Shown here in pieces: positions 1 through 7,387 of a stretch of 64,000 nucleotides of DNA. The notes beneath the pieces were generated by a model that was not told the origin of the DNA, made no database searches, and saw nothing but the letters and a program-made list of their open reading frames with translations. The DNA comes from CAUZEO01 sp963578625. GTDB taxonomy: Bacteria; Verrucomicrobiota; Kiritimatiellia; SLOV01. Each line of letters starts with the position of its first letter. Position 1 is the stretch's first letter. The DNA lies in assembly GCA_963578625.1 (NCBI GenBank), contig CAUZEO010000001.1:1-64000 (forward strand), given 5' to 3'. The translations under genes were made by a program, and so were the position numbers.

Positions 1-637
1 CCAAAACCGGAACGGAAATTCGTTTCGCCTCTTCCCAGGATTGAACCGGACAATCCGCCGGAATTCGCCTCAACCGGGCGCGACGCTCCATTGCGAAAGG
101 CTTGTCGAACTGCTGCAGGATAGATTCCGCCACGGCCGGGGACCCGGATCGCATTTCAAGAATCTCCGGCCGGGCGGCAAACGCATCGCGGCCGGGTTTC
201 TCCCCGTCCGCCTCCATCGCATCCGCCACCAGCGGAAGTAAACGCAGATTTCCGGGAAGCGGTTCCGCCCCCCACGCCGGCCGCACCAGGATCAACGCCT
301 GCACCCGATCCGGAAAATCCAATGCAAGACGAGTGCTTACCGCTGCGCCCATGGAGATCCCGCCGACAACCGCCTCTTGAATCCGCAGGTGATCCAGCAG
401 CGCACACAAGTCGCGAGCGAATCCCGCGAGCGTGAGAGCGCTCTCGGGTCCCACCGGCTCGGTTTCGCCATGCGCGCGGGCGTCCCAGACCACGACCCGG
501 TGATGCTCAACCTGCCCGCACAGATCCTTCGGCTGGTTTCTGTCACCGCCTAACCCGTGACTCATGATCAGTGGCGCGCCGGTTCCGATGGTCTCGTAGG
601 CAAACCGAATTCCCTCGTGATCGAACGTTGAAGTCAC
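1..637 (-). CDS. alpha/beta hydrolase, 3' end beyond the left edge
   Basis: A GTG at 637 opens a frame of 212 codons that leaves the window still open. The GTG sits inside a GTGA overlap with the stop of the isomerase-like gene upstream (634-637), a usual sign of translational coupling, and this decides the start. The protein shows the alpha/beta hydrolase order: an HG oxyanion motif at residues 27-28 (SHGLGGDRN), DARAHG at 52-57, and the nucleophile elbow GISMG with Ser95. The frame ends at the ISVPVL strand that normally precedes the acid residue, so the Asp and His of the triad lie outside the window. It probably hydrolyses an ester, lactone or similar bond on a small molecule in the cytoplasm; there is no signal peptide. 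The substrate is unknown. Confidence 0.85.
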   Translation of the reverse strand, partial: MTSTFDHEGIRFAYETIGTGAPLIMSHGLGGDRNQPKDLCGQVEHHRVVVWDARAHGETEPVGPESALTLAGFARDLCALLDHLRIQEAVVGGISMGAAVSTRLALDFPDRVQALILVRPAWGAEPLPGNLRLLPLVADAMEADGEKPGRDAFAARPEILEMRSGSPAVAESILQQFDKPFAMERRARLRRIPADCPVQSWEEAKRISVPVL

Positions 638-1467
638 AATCCCGCCGCCTTCTTCTGCAGAAAGTGAACCGCTGCACCGACCTCGCCCTCCAAAAGATTG
701 TGAATCACGACAGGACCGCTGTACCGGCAATCCCGCATGCATTCAAAGTAAGTGTCCCAGTCCATCCGCCCGGACCCCGGCGCCGCAAGTGCCCCATCTT
801 CCTCCGCCGGAATCTCCTTTGCATGTACCTGTGCGATGTCAGAGCCAAGAAGGTCAAATGCCTCACGAATGAGCGGCGCCGCAGCATCGGGCGCGTCGCG
901 GTGCGAAAGGTTTGCGCCGTCGAGAATGATTCGTAAATGTGGAGATCCAACTTCGTCCAGAATCTTGCGGGCTGCCGGGGCCGAATCCACCACATTGGCG
1001 CGCTCTGGCTCAATTCCGAGGTCCACAGCTTCTTCGTGCGCAACCTCCAGCAGCCGGTCGAGCGTCTCGCGCAGATCGCTCCACGCATCGGTCGAGCTGT
1101 TTTCAGGATGAGCTTTCCACATGTTTCCCGGATCGCGCGTGCCGGTGCAGAGTGACACGAAGGATGTTCCGAGCGCCTTTGCGCCACGAATCAGCGTGAC
1201 TGCTTTTTCGATGTCGCTTCGACGCATCTGCCGGTCCGGATGAATGGCGTTAAAGGTGCCGGAGATGCCGACCATCTCAAGGCCGTGCTGTTGAAAAGCC
1301 TTGTGGATCGAGTCGCACTGATCGGACTCCAACCTCCCAGGCAGTGACGGCATGCCCGCGCATCCAAGATTGAAATGTACCGCGGAAAGCCCGTGATCAA
1401 CCACGGCATCGAGCACGCCCTGCAAACTGGAGGCGGCAAACGTCCTGGCAAAAATTCCTAACTGCAT
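634..1467 (-). CDS. sugar phosphate isomerase/epimerase-like TIM barrel
   Basis: A 277-residue protein of the xylose-isomerase-like TIM-barrel superfamily (AP endonuclease 2 fold). It starts with the typical first strand (MQLGIFARTF), continues with a SAVHFNLG strand and a GISGTFNAIHPD loop, and has metal-ligand-like acidic and His positions in the later strands (GIEPE, IILDGANLSH, QVHAKEIP, VVIHNL). Family members isomerise or epimerise keto sugars and inositols using a divalent metal. It lies 20 bp after a Gfo/Idh oxidoreductase and overlaps the alpha/beta hydrolase by 4 bp, so the three look co-transcribed. Gfo/Idh plus TIM-barrel isomerase pairs are common in sugar or inositol catabolism. 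The exact substrate cannot be read from sequence. Confidence 0.85.
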   Translation of the reverse strand: MQLGIFARTFAASSLQGVLDAVVDHGLSAVHFNLGCAGMPSLPGRLESDQCDSIHKAFQQHGLEMVGISGTFNAIHPDRQMRRSDIEKAVTLIRGAKALGTSFVSLCTGTRDPGNMWKAHPENSSTDAWSDLRETLDRLLEVAHEEAVDLGIEPERANVVDSAPAARKILDEVGSPHLRIILDGANLSHRDAPDAAAPLIREAFDLLGSDIAQVHAKEIPAEEDGALAAPGSGRMDWDTYFECMRDCRYSGPVVIHNLLEGEVGAAVHFLQKKAAGL

Positions 1468-1487
1468 GGTACGAGGCAGCCCGCAGA

Positions 1488-2552
1488 CTACTTATCGGCA
1501 GCCCCAGGGCACTCCACTCGAAGCCCGCTCCGCAATGATTTTTGAACCGCTTCGATCACCTGCACCGTTGCAAGTCCTTCGTACGCATCGGGGGAACACG
1601 GTTGAGCGTTGATGATGGAGACCGCGAAGGCATCGAGTTCGTTTGCGAAAAGGTTGCTGGTGGCACGAAAAGGCTGAGTCCACTCCTGGTGTTGATCGCG
1701 AAAGATGCGTACGCGCGCCGGCCGATGGTAAAACCAAAGGTCGTAATCGATTTCCACGCTGCCATGCTCGCCGTATGCCCGGTATTCCTCGCGCCAATCG
1801 CCGCACACCTTGCTGGTGATCTCAAGGTGGCCCCTGGCCCCTCCTTCAAATTCCAGCAAGCCATGCCAGGACCAGTTTCCGTCGTGGGAGGCGACGGTGA
1901 ACGTTACCGCGGAGATCGGCCCCCCGAGATATCGGACCATGTCTAGGGGGTGAGGACTCTGGGTGGTGAGATTGTAGTGTTCCCGGTCGGCTTTTGGGTC
2001 CTGCTTGGGTCGAATCGCCTGACTGCTCGTCAGTACCGGGTCGAAGCAACTATCCTGCATCGTCGGCCGAAACCGGCTGTCGCGAACGACGGCGCTGACC
2101 GACAGGATTTTCCCCGCGGACTCCCGCAGAAATTCCCGGGCGTGCGCCGTGCCATGGTCGTGCCGTTTCATGCAGCCTACCTGCACCTGGAATCCGGTTT
2201 CCTCCGCGCATTGAATCAGAGTCTCGCATTCCTGGCTGTTCATGCCCATCGGCTTTTCAACCAGGACATGCTTCCCCGCCCTCAATGCATCGATCGCGCG
2301 TGGGACGTGCAGCGCATCCGGCACCGCAATCACCACCGCCTGGATCTCGTCGTCCGCCAGGAATTCTGAATAATCGGTGTAGCGCTTTGCCACGCCGGCA
2401 CGATCAGCGACCTGCGCCAACAGATCCGGCGCGGCGTCACACAGCGCCGTCAGCATAACATTCCGGGCGCGAAGCGCTCCCGGCACGTGCCCCGTCTGGC
2501 CGATTGCTCCACATCCGAGGATGCCGAGTTGTAATGGTTTTTTCGATGGCAT
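1488..2552 (-). CDS. Gfo/Idh/MocA family oxidoreductase
   Basis: A 354-residue NAD(P)-dependent dehydrogenase. The N-terminal Rossmann strand reads LGILGCGAIGQTG (residues 9-21), and the family's catalytic-lysine motif EKP is at residues 99-101 (VLVEKPMGMN). The C-terminal half is the beta-sheet substrate domain, including the NLTTQSPHPLDMVRYLGG region. The frame extends upstream to 2636, but the ATG at 2552 is preferred because the Rossmann fold begins right after it and the extra 28 residues have no family character. It is the first gene of a leftward operon with the TIM-barrel isomerase and the alpha/beta hydrolase. It is divergent from 2667, with a 114-bp gap that must hold both control regions. 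Likely role: oxidation or reduction of a sugar or polyol. Confidence 0.9.
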   Translation of the reverse strand: MPSKKPLQLGILGCGAIGQTGHVPGALRARNVMLTALCDAAPDLLAQVADRAGVAKRYTDYSEFLADDEIQAVVIAVPDALHVPRAIDALRAGKHVLVEKPMGMNSQECETLIQCAEETGFQVQVGCMKRHDHGTAHAREFLRESAGKILSVSAVVRDSRFRPTMQDSCFDPVLTSSQAIRPKQDPKADREHYNLTTQSPHPLDMVRYLGGPISAVTFTVASHDGNWSWHGLLEFEGGARGHLEITSKVCGDWREEYRAYGEHGSVEIDYDLWFYHRPARVRIFRDQHQEWTQPFRATSNLFANELDAFAVSIINAQPCSPDAYEGLATVQVIEAVQKSLRSGLRVECPGAADK

Positions 2553-2666
2553 GGTTCCTACAGGTGATACGGGATACAGGTCCGCGAATGCAAGAACAGA
2601 GCGCTCCCGCTCATTCTCCACACTATTACCTCGCACCCCGAATCCCGCATCCGATATCCTGCCCTG

Positions 2667-3212
2667 ATGAGCACAAATCCTTCCGGACGCACCGTCTGGA
2701 TCAACGGAAAGTACGTCCCCGAGAACGAGGCAGGCGTTTCGATTTTCGACTCCGCGCTGATGTACGGAGACATGATTTTCGAAATGGCGCGCTCATTCAA
2801 CCGGATTCCCTTTCGACTTCGTGAGCATCTGGACCGGTTATATCGATCGGCAAAGCTATTCCGCATCCCGGAACCGCGAAATATTCTTGTTGGCGTGAGC
2901 AGGAATTATACGATCGAACTGGCGAAGAAACTCGGAATCCCGGTGCGAGAGAAAAATTTCGGCGTCTATGAAGTCATCCAGGCGGACGAAGCGTTCTATA
3001 CTTCGACACCATTTCCCGTCTTACCTTGTACGAAAATCGATGGCATAAATATCGGAACCGGGCTCTGCGGACCGGTCACGCAGCGCGTCATCGACGCCTG
3101 GAGCGAAAGCGTTGGGGTTGACATCGTCGCACAGGCCAAACGATTCGCGGACCGAAATGCGGCCGTAGCCCAATCCGGACCGACACCGTACCGGATGGGA
3201 AACCGGAAGTAG
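2667..3212 (+). pseudogene. class IV aminotransferase with a large internal deletion
   Basis: The 181-residue reading frame joins two ends of a fold-type IV PLP aminotransferase (branched-chain or D-amino-acid type). Residues 1-70 match the N-terminal domain (WINGKYVPENEAGVSIFDS, then REHLDRLYRSAKLFRIP). Residues from about 73 match the far C-terminal region (GVSRNYTIELAKKLGIPVRE, then ADEAFYTSTP, then GTGLCGPVTQRV). Family members are about 290-310 residues. The missing ~120 residues include the strand carrying the catalytic PLP lysine, which in E. coli IlvE lies between these two blocks. The junction is in frame, so a protein may still be made, but it cannot be a working aminotransferase. 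It is followed 16 bp later by an aldo/keto reductase. Seen: two-block structure. Inferred: internal deletion and loss of function. Confidence 0.85.
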
Positions 3213-3228
3213 TGACCTCGCGCTTACA

Positions 3229-4293
3229 GTGAAAAAGCCGCAACGCTCTCCAACGCCCGGGTTTGGAAACACCGGGCTGCACCTTCCGAAAATCGTCTTC
3301 GGAAACAGCTATTTCGGTAATCTGTACCGGGTCCTCCCCGACGAGACGCTTGGCGCCATCGCTGAGCAATGGATTGCGCAGACGCCGGGACCTGTGGTGA
3401 TCGACTCCGCCGGAAAATATGGGGCGGGACTGGCGCTCGAAAATACGGCTCGGCAGTTGCGGAAACTGGAAATTCCTCCCGATCGAATCGTGCTCAGCAA
3501 CAAGCTTGCCTGGAGACGCGTGCCGCTTACCACGGCCGAGCCTACCTTCGAATCCGGAGTGTGGGCCGACTTGAAGCACGATGCGGTGCAGTGCATCAGC
3601 TACGATGGGATCCTCGAGTGCTGGGAACAGGGATGCGAACTGCTTGGCGAATACGCGCCGTCCCTGGTCTCGGTTCACGATCCGGACGAATTCCTTGCCG
3701 CCGCAACATCCTCATCGGATCGTTCCGACCGGATCAGAAAAGTAATTGATGCATACCGGGCGCTGCATGAACTCAAGAGTCAGGGCAGGATTAAAGGTGT
3801 CGGCATCGGCGCAAAGGACTGGCGGGTCATTGCGGAGATATACGATCACGTTTCTCTCGACTGGATCATGTTCGCCAACAGCCTGACGATTATGCGCCAT
3901 CCGCCGGAACTGGTCGCCTTCATGGAGCAGGTGCGGAAGCAGAATGTCGGGATCATCAACTCGGCAGTTTTTCACGGCGGTTTTCTGACCGGCGGATCCT
4001 ATTTTGACTACAGCCTCGTCGACGAAAAGAACGATCAGGACGCTCTGCTTTTCGAATACAGGAATCGGCTCAACAAGGTGTGTGATCGCTGGAACATTCA
4101 ACCGGCCACGGCCTGCATTCAATTCGGACTGAGCGGACCCGGCGTGAGCAGCATCGCATTAAATACGAGCAACCCGAACCGGGTGAAGGAAAACGTTGAA
4201 GCTGGAAATACCCACCTGCCTGCCGGATTTTGGGACGCTCTCCGGGATCAGGGGTTACTTTCCGTGGATTACCCTGGAATTATTCACGGGTAG
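3229..4293 (+). CDS. aldo/keto reductase family protein
   Basis: A 354-residue member of the aldo/keto reductase superfamily, in the broad group that includes L-fucose and D-threo-aldose dehydrogenases. It starts at a GTG. The catalytic tetrad is visible: Asp59 and Tyr64 in VIDSAGKYGAG, Lys92 in VLSNKLAW, and His150 in LVSVHDPDEF. The later GVGIGAKDW strand and the C-terminal cofactor-phosphate loop (GVSSIALNTSNPNRVKEN) also fit. It would oxidise or reduce an aldose with NAD(P). It lies directly after the decayed aminotransferase, probably in the same transcript. No signal peptide. The sugar specificity is not determinable here. Confidence 0.88.
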   Translation: MKKPQRSPTPGFGNTGLHLPKIVFGNSYFGNLYRVLPDETLGAIAEQWIAQTPGPVVIDSAGKYGAGLALENTARQLRKLEIPPDRIVLSNKLAWRRVPLTTAEPTFESGVWADLKHDAVQCISYDGILECWEQGCELLGEYAPSLVSVHDPDEFLAAATSSSDRSDRIRKVIDAYRALHELKSQGRIKGVGIGAKDWRVIAEIYDHVSLDWIMFANSLTIMRHPPELVAFMEQVRKQNVGIINSAVFHGGFLTGGSYFDYSLVDEKNDQDALLFEYRNRLNKVCDRWNIQPATACIQFGLSGPGVSSIALNTSNPNRVKENVEAGNTHLPAGFWDALRDQGLLSVDYPGIIHG

Positions 4294-4433
4294 AACTACG
4301 CATTTCAAGGCCGGATAATGATGCGCGATGCATCTATCCTGCGTTTTACACCTGTTTTACGGCGATTATAGCCCCTCCGGGCCAGGCGGGAAACAGGCAT
4401 CAGGGCAGCACACACCAGCGACTGGTTGTTGTG

Positions 4434-5085
4434 AAACGTACGGACAAATCCACGCCCAAACTGAACGAAAGCGTTTGCACCGGCACGGCCTACAATGACG
4501 TAGTGGTCGAGTTCGACCGGATTATCGGGAACACCACGGCACGGTATTACCCGGTCGAATGGACGACGTGCTGGGAACCAGCGTTCAGACCAGCGGGAAT
4601 GCATCCAAAGCCTCCGAGCAACCGAAAAAAGAGATCACGTTACTCTATATCAAGGTCCAATGGACCGATCACCAATTCAGCGCAGTCGGCACGGAAACAG
4701 AGTTCGAATCCTCCTACTGGGACCTCATTCGCAATTCGGGCACGCTCGACGGAACGAAGGGCGATACCGACATGGATGGCGAATTCAATCCGACCGACAC
4801 CGACGGCGACGGCCTTCCGGATGACTACGAGAACCAGAATCAAAAACTGAGCCTCGAGGACGACGCGGATAAAGATCTGGACGGCGACTTCCAGTCCAAT
4901 CATCAACGAATTCCTGTCCGGAACCTTGGCCAACGACCCGATGTCGGTGTTCAAAGTAACCCTGATTCAAGTCGATCCGGGATTGGCGTTGTTGAGTTGG
5001 AGCAGCGTGGACGGCAAGTTCTACCGGACCTCTTTCGCCGACAACGTGGAAGGGCCGTACACAACACAACCTACGAAGACATGAT
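4434..5085 (+). pseudogene. decayed calcium-repeat protein with a frameshift
   Basis: This stretch has no intact gene but clear remains of one. In one frame (about 4740-4880) there are calcium-binding type 3 repeats: GDTDMDGEFN, DTDGDGLPDDYE and DADKDLDGDF. At about 4885-4900 the meaningful reading moves to another frame, where the sequence continues as NEFLSGTLANDPMSVFKV and then SWSSVDGKFYRT. That is the usual continuation of such repeats into the small beta domain that ends many verrucomicrobial secreted proteins. This frame stops at about 5085. The upstream part (4434-4740) is open in changing frames and I do not recognise it. An unbroken frame joins part of these remains to the DapA-like gene, but the shift shows this is accidental. 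5086-5281 contains nothing else I recognise. Confidence 0.65.
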
Positions 5086-5281
5086 CTCCGCCGATCCCGG
5101 CGGCGAAACAACCCGCCCCGTGCCCACTCGGCCCCAGCATCAATACGACATCGTCGAAGTGGTCACGGAAGAGAGTGGTCCTTCCCAACAGAAGCCTGCA
5201 CTAAAGATTCGCAATCCCGGCCCGAATGGAGGTAGATTCTGTGGCACGATTCAAAGGACAATCGATGCCGAGGCAGAGAAC

Positions 5282-6184
5282 ATGAACCGACCGCAATCCC
5301 TATCGGGCGTCGTCGTCCCGGTCCTCACGCCGATCGACGACCGGGAGCGTGTGGACGAGAAGGCATTTCGCACCCAGCTTGGCCGGCTCATCGCGGCGGG
5401 TGTCCACGGCCTGTTTGTCGGCGGATCCGCCGGACAGGGGCCCCTGTTCACCATGGATCAGTGGCAACGCATGATGGAAATTGCCCACGACGAAGTCGGT
5501 GGCGCCATTCCCCTGCTCTCCGGTGTTTCCGATACGTCGTCGCAGCGCATCTGCGACAAAATAGGGCGTGTTCGGGACATCGGCTACGAGTACTTTGCGA
5601 TCACGCCGACCTTCTATCTTGCCGCGGCCTCCCCGGCGGAGCACCTGCGCCTCTTTGAAACCTGCCATGACCACGCGCCGGAAATGGAGATGGTCGTCTA
5701 CAATATTCCTTCATGCGTCGGCTGCTCGATCGATATCGATTTGATCCTGCAGCTCGCGAGAGACGGGCGAATCAAGTGCTGTAAAGAGAGCTCGGGCGAA
5801 TTCGACTATCTTCGCCCCCTGGTGGAACGAGGTCACAAAGCTGGACTGAACGTATTGGTCGGTGACGAGCGGATGATCCCTTCCGGTTTGCGCATGGGCG
5901 GGGTCGGCCTGATTCCGGTCACGGCCAATGCGTATCCGGAGTTGTTCGTGGAGATCTATAACGCGGCCATGGCAAACCGGGCCGACGTACTCGATCTGCA
6001 CCGACACATCATGAACATTCGCGAAATTCTCCTCCTGCGGGGGACATGCTGGCTCGGAGGCCTGAGTTTCGCCGTATCCCGGGCGGGCATCGGAAACGGA
6101 CGAACTCTTTCACCCCTAGAGCCGGTCGGAGACGAGCAGAAAAAACTGATTCTGGACCTCCTGGATCGAAACCCAATTAAGTAG
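5282..6184 (+). CDS. DapA/NanA-family class I aldolase
   Basis: A 300-residue protein of the dihydrodipicolinate synthase / N-acetylneuraminate lyase family. It has the GVVVPVLTPI first strand, a pyruvate-carboxylate-type loop (GGSAGQG in place of the usual GTTGE), Tyr140 in VVYNIPS, and the Schiff-base lysine Lys168 in KESSGEF. These enzymes cleave or form carbon-carbon bonds with pyruvate or related keto acids. The frame is open for about 240 codons further upstream, but those codons belong to the frame-shifted remains of another gene. The ATG at 5282 starts exactly where the family does, so it is used. The context of sugar isomerases and dehydrogenases suggests a keto-deoxy-sugar acid aldolase; this is inference. 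Confidence 0.88.
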   Translation: MNRPQSLSGVVVPVLTPIDDRERVDEKAFRTQLGRLIAAGVHGLFVGGSAGQGPLFTMDQWQRMMEIAHDEVGGAIPLLSGVSDTSSQRICDKIGRVRDIGYEYFAITPTFYLAAASPAEHLRLFETCHDHAPEMEMVVYNIPSCVGCSIDIDLILQLARDGRIKCCKESSGEFDYLRPLVERGHKAGLNVLVGDERMIPSGLRMGGVGLIPVTANAYPELFVEIYNAAMANRADVLDLHRHIMNIREILLLRGTCWLGGLSFAVSRAGIGNGRTLSPLEPVGDEQKKLILDLLDRNPIK

Positions 6185-6219
6185 AAGCTTCGTTACCTTC
6201 TGTTCAAACAGCGAAACCG

Positions 6220-6873
6220 ATGCCCATGGCCGGCGACCAAGAACAGATTGGAATTGCCAAGAAAGAGGTTGCCGTAAAGCAGATCCTCGCCGGCGAGAAA
6301 TCCCGAATCGACGTCGCCCGCGAATTCGGCGTGAGCCGGCAGGCGGTCAGTATCTGGGTGAAGAAGATTTCGGCGGGCGAGGCCTTCTCGGGCAGCAAGG
6401 GCCGCCCTGTCATGGTCCCGTTGACCGACTCCGAAAAACGGGAAGGTCAAAAGACCATCCAGCGTTCAGCACCCTCACAGGAGGGGATCGACGCCGAAGG
6501 GGATCGATGGACGTACGAAGCGGTTCGGAAGCTGCTGAAGAAACAACGCGGTCGCCTATACACGCGCACATTCATTGAACCCCTCATGTATGAATGGGGT
6601 CTGACCGATCCGTCTCTGTTTCCGCCGGAAAAGTTGTCCAATCGAATCCAGGGGGAGAAACCGAAAACCGAGCATCGCCGGATGTCGGCAGATGACCTTT
6701 CCTACTACGAGGAGCAGGTGCGTCAAACACAATCCATGATGAAAGACAAGGGTATCGTCATGGAAGAAACCTCGCGATATGCGCACGGTGTTCGAACCGG
6801 CAAACATTCGAAAGGCCAGACGAAGCCGTCGAAAAAGAAAAAGAAGCGCAAACAGAAGAGACGACGACGTTAG
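6220..6873 (+). CDS. helix-turn-helix protein with polybasic tail
   Basis: A 217-residue protein. Residues about 15-55 form a helix-turn-helix (VKQILAGEKSRIDVAREFGV then SRQAVSIWVKK), like the N-terminal domain of IS630-type transposases. Residues about 85-130 look like the second, winged-helix part (WTYEAVRKLLKKQRGRLYTR). There is no DDE catalytic domain. The C-terminus is a long hydrophilic segment ending in the basic run KKKKKRKQKRRRR. It could be a stand-alone DNA-binding protein derived from a transposase, or the surviving OrfA-like part of a lost element; no terminal inverted repeats were seen around it. It starts 35 bp after the aldolase stop. It is the only DNA-binding candidate in the window. 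Confidence 0.65.
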   Translation: MPMAGDQEQIGIAKKEVAVKQILAGEKSRIDVAREFGVSRQAVSIWVKKISAGEAFSGSKGRPVMVPLTDSEKREGQKTIQRSAPSQEGIDAEGDRWTYEAVRKLLKKQRGRLYTRTFIEPLMYEWGLTDPSLFPPEKLSNRIQGEKPKTEHRRMSADDLSYYEEQVRQTQSMMKDKGIVMEETSRYAHGVRTGKHSKGQTKPSKKKKKRKQKRRRR

Positions 6874-6938
6874 TTCGCCTCCAGCGCTTCGTGATCGGAA
6901 AGTTCGTCAAGAAAGCGGGCCTGCCTCTGTGGTTTGTC

Positions 6939-6959
6939 TTTGACCCGTTTCCGGTCAAA
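6939..6959. other. small hairpin downstream of the HTH gene
   Basis: A 7-bp perfect stem (TTTGACC / GGTCAAA) with a 7-base loop. It lies about 65 bp after the stop of the helix-turn-helix gene and 85 bp before the end of the next convergent fragment. There is no clear T-run on either side, so it is only a weak terminator candidate. The rest of 6874-7044 shows no gene. Confidence 0.3.
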
Positions 6960-7044
6960 CCTGAATGCGAGGCGCAGCGTACGCAGAGGGTTGCCGTGAT
7001 TGCTCTTCGAGTCCGTGCACCAGCAATTTTCACTTTTCAATGGA

Positions 7045-7341
7045 TCAGTATCCCAGTGATCGCAGGTACTCCCGGCTCTGACGCATGTACTCCGAGGGAC
7101 AGATGCCTTTTGCCATGGCCGGTCTCTGGGGACCGAGTTCGACGGAGATCCAGCCGTCGTAGCCGGTCTGTTCCAATCCCTTCAGCACGGCGCCGGCACC
7201 GAAGCTGATGTTTCCCCGGCCGAGGGCTTCAAAGTGGCTCTTCGTCCAGTTCGGGTTTTCGGGATCCCAGTCGGAGGCCGCGTGGAAATCTTTCAGATTC
7301 ACGTGGTTGATACCGCAGTGGTCGCGGATCAACCGCTCTCG
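7045..7341 (-). pseudogene. C-terminal fragment of a TIM-barrel isomerase
   Basis: About 98 codons encode the last strands of a xylose-isomerase-like TIM barrel: CGINHVNLKDFH (metal-binding strand), ISFGAGAVLKGLEQTGYDGW, ISVELGPQRP (metal-ligand Glu) and a final SREYLRSLGY helix. The N-terminal two thirds expected of a 270-300 residue enzyme are absent. Upstream, the same frame continues into unrelated sequence that overlaps the end of the glycosidase-like gene at 7388. The junction is at about 7340-7387. It looks like a truncation after a rearrangement that brought the neighbouring gene in. The fragment is unlikely to fold alone. Confidence 0.75.
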
Positions 7342-7387
7342 ACTCTTTTGGCGGCGCCCCGGCACTGCAGGAAGGCAGGGATTTAAT

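Noticed and set aside
4559..6184. A single 541-residue protein made of calcium repeats plus aldolase
   Set aside because: The repeat region has a frameshift and the family start of the aldolase is at 5282, so the fusion is accidental.
6891..7208. Possible small gene starting near 6891
   Set aside because: No ribosome-binding site or motif; it runs antisense into the isomerase fragment.
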